Source: Brevundimonas mediterranea
GTDB lineage: Bacteria > Pseudomonadota > Alphaproteobacteria > Caulobacterales > Caulobacteraceae
Length of the DNA: 64,000 nt
Assembly: GCF_014196125.1 (NCBI RefSeq)
Contig: NZ_JACIDA010000002.1
Coordinates: 620,001 to 684,000, forward strand
Direction: 5' to 3'
Positions 58,444 through 64,000 of the stretch are shown here, piece by piece. The notes beneath the pieces are model-generated. The model did not search any database and was not told the origin of the DNA. It was given only the letters and a program-made list of their open reading frames with translations. The position numbers were made by a program, and so were the translations under genes. Numbering within the stretch: position 1 is the stretch's first letter; each line of letters opens with the position of its first letter.

Positions 58444-58450
58444 CAGCTAA

Positions 58451-58870
58451 TCAGGCTCCGAAACCAGCGGGCAGGGGCGCCGAACCCAGCGCCATCCGCA
58501 CGATGAAGAAGACGCTGGCGGCCGCCAGCACGAGGAAGACCAGGTTCAGCAGCGCCACGAGCGCCTTGCGCGTTCCCGGCTGGGGCACATAGTCCTCGAG
58601 GATCACCTTCCAGGCCACGCTGACGTAGCCGAAGAAGACCACGGCCGTCAGCGCCAGCAGGCCGGCGTTCAGCCGGTTGGCGAACCAGTCCTGCACGGCG
58701 TCATAGCCGGCGCCCGCCAGGGTGAAGGCGGTCGAGGCGACCCACAGACCCAGCGGCAGCACGACGACCAGCAACACCCGCTCGGCCAGCCATTCGCCGG
58801 CGCCGTGGCGCTCGGAAATCTTGACGTTGTTCTTGAACCGGGGCCCGTTCCCTTTGACTTGACCGCTCAC
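58451..58870 (-). CDS. sdhD: Succinate dehydrogenase membrane anchor subunit SdhD
   Basis: A 139-residue membrane subunit with three hydrophobic segments, roughly at VLLVVVLPLGLWVASTAFTL, NAGLLALTAVVFFGYVSVAW and LVALLNLVFLVLAAASVFFI. GAGEWLAERVLLVVVLPLG is the SdhD start block in alphaproteobacteria. A haem-ligand His near the second segment is not obvious; the Tyr/Asp in SVAWKVILEDYVPQPGTRK is conserved. Its ATG overlaps the sdhC stop by four bases. Confidence 0.92.
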   Translation of the reverse strand: MSGQVKGNGPRFKNNVKISERHGAGEWLAERVLLVVVLPLGLWVASTAFTLAGAGYDAVQDWFANRLNAGLLALTAVVFFGYVSVAWKVILEDYVPQPGTRKALVALLNLVFLVLAAASVFFIVRMALGSAPLPAGFGA

Positions 58871-59331
58871 AGCGAAACCCTCCCGACGGCGAACAGGACG
58901 ACCCAGAACAGGATCGCCAGCGGAACCGGCGCCCAGACCGCGATGCGCGACAAGATCGTGGACGACTTGATGGTCAGGCCATTGCCGGTGTCGTTGATCG
59001 TGTGACGCGTCCCGTTCAGGATGAAGGAGAACAGCACGACCGTCAGGCCGAAGCCGACGAACAGACCCAGCGGCGACCCGGCTGTCGCCAGGGCGGTCGC
59101 ATAGGCGTCCGGTCCAAAGGCCAGGGCGCCCAGCCAGGCGACGACGATCAGCGCGCCGACGGTGGCGGCGATGACGGTGGCGCGGAACAGGATAGAGGCC
59201 GCCATGGTGACGTGCCAGCGCCAGATGCCCATGTGGGGCGAAAGCGGCGTGACGTGACCATTGGGCTGGGTGACGAAACGACCGGTCCGGTCGCTAGAGG
59301 CGCCACCCGAGGTCGGGCTGGGCTGGGTCAT
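58867..59331 (-). CDS. sdhC: Succinate dehydrogenase cytochrome b556 subunit SdhC
   Basis: About 154 residues from the ATG at 59331. Family block: RPLSPHMGIWRWHVTMAASI-like sequence (here VTPLSPHMGIWRWHVTMAAS) ahead of the first span, then spans near AATVGALIVVAWLGALAF, GLFVGFGLTVVLFSFILNGT and IAVWAPVPLAILFWVVLFAV. The His in GTRHTINDTG is the likely haem ligand. It is the first gene of sdhCDAB; its leader contains a nested inverted repeat. Confidence 0.92.
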   Translation of the reverse strand: MTQPSPTSGGASSDRTGRFVTQPNGHVTPLSPHMGIWRWHVTMAASILFRATVIAATVGALIVVAWLGALAFGPDAYATALATAGSPLGLFVGFGLTVVLFSFILNGTRHTINDTGNGLTIKSSTILSRIAVWAPVPLAILFWVVLFAVGRVSL

Positions 59332-59391
59332 GCGAATGGTTCTCAAAAGCGAATGAATTCAATCGCCGTGTGCGGTTGCGAAGGCTTTTGT

Positions 59392-59446
59392 GACCCTAGA
59401 GGGACGGTGTCAACGGACCGTTGATCACTTAGCGGATTCTAGGGTC
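59392..59446. promoter_or_regulatory. Nested inverted repeats in the sdhC leader
   Basis: GACCCTAGA (59392-59400) and TCTAGGGTC (59438-59446) are a perfect outer inverted repeat. Inside lies TCAACGG-A-CCGTTGA (59410-59424), a second perfect palindrome, extendable to GTG...CAC. The set is 61-115 bases upstream of sdhC and also in the divergent region of the pirin gene. It could be an operator pair, a cruciform or an RNA structure controlling sdh expression. Confidence 0.5.
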
Positions 59447-59616
59447 GCTTAGCCCGATCTCGTGTCGTCGTCTTCGGATTTGCGCATTATCGATCCACGC
59501 TCTGCCTCGGATAGAGGATTTACGCGCCCGGCCGGCGATTGGATTTTTCCGCGCTTGAGACGCATCAAGCCCGTCCTGATCTCGCCATGCCCAATCCGCC
59601 ACCCTATATGTGGCGA

Positions 59617-60483
59617 ATGACCGAGATCACGCCCCGCCCCGTTCTTCGCCTGCATCCCGCCCACCGCGACGACATCGGCGACCTGACCACGCGCCGCCCC
59701 GTACCCGGCCCGGGCCTGGACCAGGTCGATCCCTTCCTGTTCCTGAACCACCACGGGCCCCAGACCTATGCGCCGGGCAATCGCGGCCTGCCCTTCGGCC
59801 CGCACCCGCACCGGGGGTTCGAGACCGTGACCTTCATTCTGGACGGCGAACTGGCTCATAACGACTCCGGCGGCGGCGAGAGCATCATCAAGGCGGGCGG
59901 GATCCAGTGGATGACCGCTGGCTCGGGCCTGATCCACGCCGAACTGTCGCCGGCCGACTTCAAGCGGAACGGTGGGCCTATGGAGATCCTGCAGCTGTGG
60001 GTGAACCTGCCGTCGCGCCTGAAGATGACCCAGCCCGACTATGTGGGGCTTCAGGCCGCCGACATCCCGACCTTCACCACCGAGGGCGGCGTCGTGGTCG
60101 AGCCGGTGTCCGGCGAATGGCTGGGGGTCAAGGCGCCGATCCAGTCGCTGATCGACATCCATCTGGCCGTCGTCCGCCTGCCCGCCGGCGCCCGGTTCCA
60201 GGCCCCGGTCGCCCCCGGCCGCACCGTCTTCTTCTATGCGGTCAAGGGCCAGGTCTCCATCGCCGGAACACACGTGCCCGAATGGAACCTCGCCGCCCTG
60301 GGCGACGGCGACGCGGTCGAGATCACGGCCCAGACCGACGCCGTCGTCCTGCTGGGCCACGCCGAACCGATCAACGAGCCGGTCTTCAGCCACGGCCCCT
60401 TCGTCATGACCACCCGCGAGGAAATCATCCAGGCCATCCAGGACTACCAGTCCGGCAAGTTCGGCCCGCCACCACGGGTGTGA
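59617..60483 (+). CDS. Pirin family protein
   Basis: A 288-residue bicupin of the pirin family from ATG at 59617 (MTEITPRPVLRLHPAHRDDI). Metal-binding block GPHPHRGFETVTFILDGELA in the N-terminal cupin, then MTAGSGLIHAELS with a further His/Glu. LQLWVNLPSRLKMTQPDYVG is the standard pirin mid-region. Pirins act as quercetin dioxygenases or redox co-regulators in other organisms; which applies here is unknown. Alternative starts at 59587 and 59608 are in frame but less like family N termini. Confidence 0.88.
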   Translation: MTEITPRPVLRLHPAHRDDIGDLTTRRPVPGPGLDQVDPFLFLNHHGPQTYAPGNRGLPFGPHPHRGFETVTFILDGELAHNDSGGGESIIKAGGIQWMTAGSGLIHAELSPADFKRNGGPMEILQLWVNLPSRLKMTQPDYVGLQAADIPTFTTEGGVVVEPVSGEWLGVKAPIQSLIDIHLAVVRLPAGARFQAPVAPGRTVFFYAVKGQVSIAGTHVPEWNLAALGDGDAVEITAQTDAVVLLGHAEPINEPVFSHGPFVMTTREEIIQAIQDYQSGKFGPPPRV

Positions 60484-60495
60484 GGCGCGCGACAT

Positions 60496-60520
60496 AGGGG
60501 CGGTTCACCGAACCGCCCCT
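60496..60520. terminator. Hairpin between converging genes
   Basis: AGGGGCGGTTC (60496-60506) and GAACCGCCCCT (60510-60520) form a perfect 11-base-pair stem with an ACC loop, between the pirin gene (plus) and the small exported protein (minus). No T-run follows, so termination strength is uncertain. Confidence 0.6.
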
Positions 60521-60526
60521 TGCCGA

Positions 60527-60829
60527 TCAGTAAGGCCAATCGGGCGGCAGATACGGCCCCATGCCAGAGCACACATAGGCGGGTGTCTCATCATAGTAGG
60601 GCGTCGGAATATAGGGCTTGAGCACATACACGTTGCCGCCGCCTCCGCCGCACGTATCCCAAGCGTAGCCAAGCACTTCCGTCTTTGCTGCGTCAGCATA
60701 GTAGACATAGGAATAGGCCACGAGGCTGGGATCCCAGGATTCTTGGACTAAGGCTTCGGCGGGGCCGAACGCCACAGTAGTCGCCGCGACCGCAGCGATC
60801 GCGATGGCGAGGTTTTGAACGCGTTTCAT
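60527..60829 (-). CDS. Small exported protein, DUF6289-like
   Basis: A 100-residue precursor from ATG at 60829: signal peptide MKRVQNLAIAIAAVAATTVA, cleavage near AEA-L. The mature part has YYADAAKTEVLGYAWDTCGG and TPYYDETPAYVCSGMG, with two Cys that could form a disulfide and many Tyr. The pattern resembles the DUF6289 group (YYsDa.kteVvG...C...Y...C), recalled from memory. Function is unknown. It lies in a stretch less GC-rich than the window average, next to another orphan gene. Confidence 0.6.
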   Translation of the reverse strand: MKRVQNLAIAIAAVAATTVAFGPAEALVQESWDPSLVAYSYVYYADAAKTEVLGYAWDTCGGGGGNVYVLKPYIPTPYYDETPAYVCSGMGPYLPPDWPY

Positions 60830-60922
60830 TTCAGTCCTCTCAAGAGGCGCGAAATTGCGCGCTTCGAACGTGTGCATCAATCAATCACAAGTTCAACTCA
60901 CATGTTTGACCTTTCGCACGTG

Positions 60923-61144
60923 TCAGCACCCGACCTTAGAGCAGCTATCCAGGACGTTGCCGATCATCGCCAGCCAAAAGGCGACGACCACCAAGGGCGC
61001 CAGTAGGAGAGTGCGCAGACCTTTGCGGCCATTATTCCGAACATCAAAAACCACGAGTGCGATCCAGGCGCCAGCTATCGCAATTTGAAGGTAGAGCCAG
61101 GGCGGCTGCGCTATCGGGAAAATGTAAAACAGCATTGCCATCAC
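60923..61144 (-). CDS. Small hypothetical membrane protein, 73 residues
   Basis: Two hydrophobic segments are visible (LFYIFPIAQPPWLYLQIAIA and LLLAPLVVVAFWLAMIGNVL) separated by a basic loop (DVRNNGRKGLRT). It ends DSCSKVGC. No family recognised. The position between two small genes and the lower GC content suggest accessory DNA. Coding status is probable, not certain. Confidence 0.5.
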   Translation of the reverse strand: MMAMLFYIFPIAQPPWLYLQIAIAGAWIALVVFDVRNNGRKGLRTLLLAPLVVVAFWLAMIGNVLDSCSKVGC

Positions 61145-61281
61145 CCTGATTTGACTCGTGACAATCGACGGCTAGCGCCCTGTGCGCAATGTCCGCAACG
61201 GGTCGGTTTGCGAAACGGGCGTCAGCCCTGAAATCGGACCTTGGCATTGACACTGGTGGACCCGTCGGCCTCCCGGAATCC

Positions 61282-61710
61282 TCAGAAACCGATCGTCACC
61301 GACGGCGCGCTACGCCGCGCCTCGCCATGGTGCACAGCTTCGATGTTGTTGCCGTCGGGATCGAGCACGAAAGCGGCGTAGTAGCCCGGATGATAGGCCC
61401 GCTCGCCCGGCGCGCCGTTGTCGCGTGCGCCATGGGCCAGCGCCGCCCGATAGAAGGCATCGACCGTCGCGCGGTCCTTGGCCTGAAAGGCCAGGTGGTG
61501 CCGACCCGTCAGGACGCCCCGGCTCTCCGCGCTTTCCGGCGAGGACACGACGAGTTCATCGGCCCAGAAATAGCCGTCGGCCGTATCGATGACGGGGATC
61601 TCCAGCACGTTCAGAACAGCCGTGTAGAATTTCCGACTAAGCGCGAGATCACGGACGACCAGCTGGATGTGGTCTATGAGCCGACCCCTATGCAGTTGTG
61701 TCGTTCCCAT
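61282..61710 (-). CDS. VOC (glyoxalase/bleomycin-resistance) family protein
   Basis: About 142 residues from the ATG at 61710. One pair of beta-alpha-beta-beta-beta modules: LIDHIQLVVRDLALSRKFYT (metal-ligand His), GRHHLAFQAKDRATVDAFYR, and AAFVLDPDGNNIEAVHHGEA (Glu ligand). Members include glyoxalases, dioxygenases and resistance proteins, so the specific activity is open. The upstream frame extension to 61803 is not conserved in type. It diverges from alaS. Confidence 0.82.
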   Translation of the reverse strand: MGTTQLHRGRLIDHIQLVVRDLALSRKFYTAVLNVLEIPVIDTADGYFWADELVVSSPESAESRGVLTGRHHLAFQAKDRATVDAFYRAALAHGARDNGAPGERAYHPGYYAAFVLDPDGNNIEAVHHGEARRSAPSVTIGF

Positions 61711-61943
61711 GGTCGTCTGTCCTGTTTCCCTGGCGTCGCGAAAAACTCGAAATCCGAGTTTCCAACCGACATGTGTGACGCCGCAGAATGGGGCTCCGCG
61801 CAAGGATCGCCTTGATCTTTCGCAAAGCGATCATTCCCCGGCTCGACCGCGACGGGCGCGGGGCGGGACCAGATGATGCGTTCCCCGATAAAACCCTATA
61901 TGACGCCGGTTCCTTGCGACGACCGAGCCGAAGACACGCCCAA

Positions 61944-64000
61944 ATGCCCAGCCTGAACGAGATCCGCGCCACCTATCTGAACTTCTTCGCGGCCGACGGG
62001 CACGAGAAGGTGCACTCGGCGCCGCTGGTGCCGCAGAACGATCCGTCCCTGCTGTTCGTCAATGCGGGCATGGTGCCGTTCAAGGACTATTTCACCGGCG
62101 CGTCCAAGCCGCCCTATCCGCGCGCCACCTCGTCGCAGAAATGCGTCCGCGCCGGGGGCAAGCACAACGACCTGGACAATGTCGGCTACACCGCCCGCCA
62201 CCTGACCTTCTTCGAGATGCTGGGGAACTTCTCCTTCGGCGACTATTTCAAGGAACACGCCATCGACCGGGCGTGGAAACTGGTCACGCAAGAGTTCGGC
62301 CTGGACGCCAAACGCCTGCTGGTCACCGTCTATATCGACGACGACGAGGCCGCCGCGATCTGGAAGAAGGTCACCGGTTTCGGCGACGACAAGATCATCC
62401 GCATCGCCGGCAGCGACAATTTCTGGGCCATGGGCGACAGCGGCCCCTGCGGCCCCTGCACCGAGATCTTCTGGGACCACGGCGACAAGATCCCCGGCGG
62501 CCCTCCCGGCTCGCCGGACGAGGACGGTGATCGCTACGTCGAGATCTGGAACAACGTCTTCATGCAGTTCGAGAAGGAGAACGACCAGATCGTTCGCAAC
62601 CTTCCCAAGCCCAGCGTCGACACCGGCATGGGGCTGGAGCGGATGACCACCGTGCTTCAGGGCGTGCATTCGGTGTTCGAGACCGATCTGTTCAAGACCC
62701 TGATCGCCGCCTCGGAAGACGCCACCTCGACCAAGTCGGACGGCGAGCGCGCCGCCAGCCACCGGGTGATCGCCGACCACCTGCGCTCCTCCTCCTTCCT
62801 GATCGCCGACGGCGTAACCCCGTCGAACGAGGGACGGGGTTATGTGCTGCGCCGGATCATGCGCCGCGCCATGCGACACGCCCACCTGCTGGGCGCCGCC
62901 GATCCGCTGATGCACCGCCTGGTCCCGACCCTGGTGGCCCAGATGGGCGACGCCTATCCCGAACTGGCCCGCGCCCAACCCTTCATCGAGGACACGCTGA
63001 AGCAGGAAGAGGTCCGCTTCCGCACCACTCTGGGCCGGGGCATGGCCCTGTTCGACACGGCGGTTCAGGGCTTCTGTCCCGGCGACATGCTGGACGGCCA
63101 GACGGCCTTCACCCTGTCCGACACCTATGGCTTCCCGCTGGACCTGACCCAGGACGAGGCCCGTCGTCGCGGCTTCTCGGTCAATGTCGACGGCTTCGAA
63201 TCCGCCATGGCCGAACAGCGCCAGCGCTCGCGCGAACACTGGAAGGGCTCGGGCCAGACCGCCAACACCAATGAATGGCTGGCGATCCGCGACCGCATGG
63301 GGCCGACCGTCTTCACCGGCTATGACGCCATCGAGGGTTCGGGCGAGGTCCTGGCCATCATGAACGGCGGCGCTCCGGTCGAGACGGCCGAGGCCGGCGA
63401 CATCGTCGAGATCCTGTTCGACGCCACCCCCTTCTACGCCGAAAGCGGCGGCCAGAGCGGCGATCAGGGCTCGCTGGAATGGCCCGGCGGGGAAGCCGAG
63501 GTTCTGGACGTCAAGAAACACGCCGGCGACCTGCACGTCCTGTCGGCCCAAATCACCGCCGGCGCGCTGCAGATCGGCGTCCGCGTCGCCCAGCTGGTGG
63601 ACGCCGACAAGCGCACCACCACCCGCGCCAACCACTCGGCCGCCCACCTGCTGCACACGGCCCTGAAGAATGTGCTCGGCCCGGCGGTCGCCCAGAAGGG
63701 CCAGTTGGTCGATTCCGAGCGCGCCCGCTTCGACTTCAGCCACGGCGCCCCCGTGACCGAGGACGAGCTGGCGGCCATCGAGGCCGAGGTCAACGCCGTC
63801 ATCCGCCAGAACGTCCCGGCGGAGACCAAGCTGATGGCCCCGCAGGAGGCTATCGAGGCCGGCGCCATCGCCCTGTTCGGCGAGAAATACGGCGACGAGG
63901 TCCGGGTCCTGACGCTCGGCCGTTCGCTGGTCAGCGACAACGCCCCCTATTCGGTCGAACTGTGCGGCGGCACCCATGTGGCCCGCACCGGCGACATCGG
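61944..64000 (+). CDS. alaS: Alanyl-tRNA synthetase (3' end beyond window)
   Basis: The N-terminal 685 residues of a class II synthetase, running off the right edge without a stop. It starts [20 protein letters not shown]. Motif 1 is around [18 protein letters not shown], motif 2 includes [19 protein letters not shown], and motif 3 is [13 protein letters not shown]. The editing domain zinc residues are present: HSAAHLLH and, near the edge, [10 protein letters not shown]. It charges tRNA-Ala, one of whose genes (CGC) lies at 28376 in this window. Confidence 0.96.
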   Translation, partial: MPSLNEIRATYLNFFAADGHEKVHSAPLVPQNDPSLLFVNAGMVPFKDYFTGASKPPYPRATSSQKCVRAGGKHNDLDNVGYTARHLTFFEMLGNFSFGDYFKEHAIDRAWKLVTQEFGLDAKRLLVTVYIDDDEAAAIWKKVTGFGDDKIIRIAGSDNFWAMGDSGPCGPCTEIFWDHGDKIPGGPPGSPDEDGDRYVEIWNNVFMQFEKENDQIVRNLPKPSVDTGMGLERMTTVLQGVHSVFETDLFKTLIAASEDATSTKSDGERAASHRVIADHLRSSSFLIADGVTPSNEGRGYVLRRIMRRAMRHAHLLGAADPLMHRLVPTLVAQMGDAYPELARAQPFIEDTLKQEEVRFRTTLGRGMALFDTAVQGFCPGDMLDGQTAFTLSDTYGFPLDLTQDEARRRGFSVNVDGFESAMAEQRQRSREHWKGSGQTANTNEWLAIRDRMGPTVFTGYDAIEGSGEVLAIMNGGAPVETAEAGDIVEILFDATPFYAESGGQSGDQGSLEWPGGEAEVLDVKKHAGDLHVLSAQITAGALQIGVRVAQLVDADKRTTTRANHSAAHLLHTALKNVLGPAVAQKGQLVDSERARFDFSHGAPVTEDELAAIEAEVNAVIRQNVPAETKLMAPQEAIEAGAIALFGEKYGDEVRVLTLGRSLVSDNAPYSVELCGGTHVARTGDI

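Noticed and set aside
55843..58506. Plus-strand frame of 887 codons across sdhAB
   Set aside because: Antisense shadow of the strongly supported sdhA and sdhB genes; composition is Gly/Val/His/Gln-rich, typical of such artefacts.
61896..63977. Minus-strand frame of 693 codons over alaS
   Set aside because: The plus strand encodes AlaS motifs throughout; the antisense frame has none.

Overview
The window looks like a chromosomal segment of a Caulobacterales alphaproteobacterium, most likely Brevundimonas or a close relative. This rests on the very high GC content, the strong third-position GC bias (which produces many long false frames), and gene content and order: DUF484-xerC, the sdhCDAB operon, fabA-fabB, a CnoX-type thioredoxin with an intact WCGPC centre, KpsF/Wza capsule functions and an AmpG-type permease. 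The species assignment is inference. There is no CRISPR array, rRNA operon, prophage or complete insertion sequence. Two genes run off the ends: hslV on the left (minus strand) and alaS on the right (plus strand).

Layout. 1-2.2 kb: hslV start, a tandem pair of BLUF-domain genes (the first has lost its photochemical residues), and a MoeB/ThiF-type activating enzyme. 2.2-8.9 kb: a DUF6880-like protein, a D-2-hydroxyacid dehydrogenase, an SH3-domain exported protein, fabA-fabB, a decayed GNAT fragment beside an IS-end-like sequence, and a large FAD oxidoreductase. 8.9-9.4 kb: non-coding, with a perfect hairpin. 9.4-13.4 kb: asd, then minus-strand truA, fmt, def and small membrane proteins. 13.4-18 kb: a thioesterase, then a capsule/exopolysaccharide cluster (unknown protein, Wza-like lipoprotein, glycosyltransferase, KpsF). 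18.1-22.1 kb: a trehalose operon, otsB - GH15 hydrolase - otsA. 22.1-28.2 kb: phytase-esterase-like lipoprotein, cobT, DUF418 membrane protein, a small membrane protein, 3-hydroxybutyryl-CoA dehydrogenase, YggT. 28.4-35 kb: tRNA-Ala(CGC), lipocalin, an atypical SDR, xerC-DUF484, a transaldolase-type aldolase, priA, tRNA-Cys. 35.3-40.4 kb: DUF2141 protein, carotenoid oxygenase, acyltransferase, CHAP protein, tryptophan 2,3-dioxygenase, DUF2383 protein. 40.5-52.4 kb: rplS-trmD, DUF885 peptidase, entericidin, AmpG-like permease, hybrid histidine kinase, YifB/ComM ATPase, gshB, Trm112-like protein, LON-domain protein, CnoX, ferredoxin. 52.4-55.8 kb: an accessory segment with a VapBC pair and a low-GC two-gene module. 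55.8-59.3 kb: sdhCDAB. 59.3-64 kb: pirin, two small orphan genes, a VOC protein and alaS.

The strongest candidate for an undescribed system is the low-GC module at 53083-55669. Its first gene encodes a 712-residue protein that reads as GNAT acetyltransferase, PIN nuclease, second GNAT-like fold, then a PUA/EVE-like domain. It overlaps by 11 bases a second gene for a stand-alone ASCH (PUA-like) protein. All of these folds occur in proteins that modify, cut or bind RNA. An imperfect direct repeat sits at both edges of the module, and a VapBC toxin-antitoxin pair converges on it. Function is inference; the domain order, overlap and base composition are visible in the sequence.
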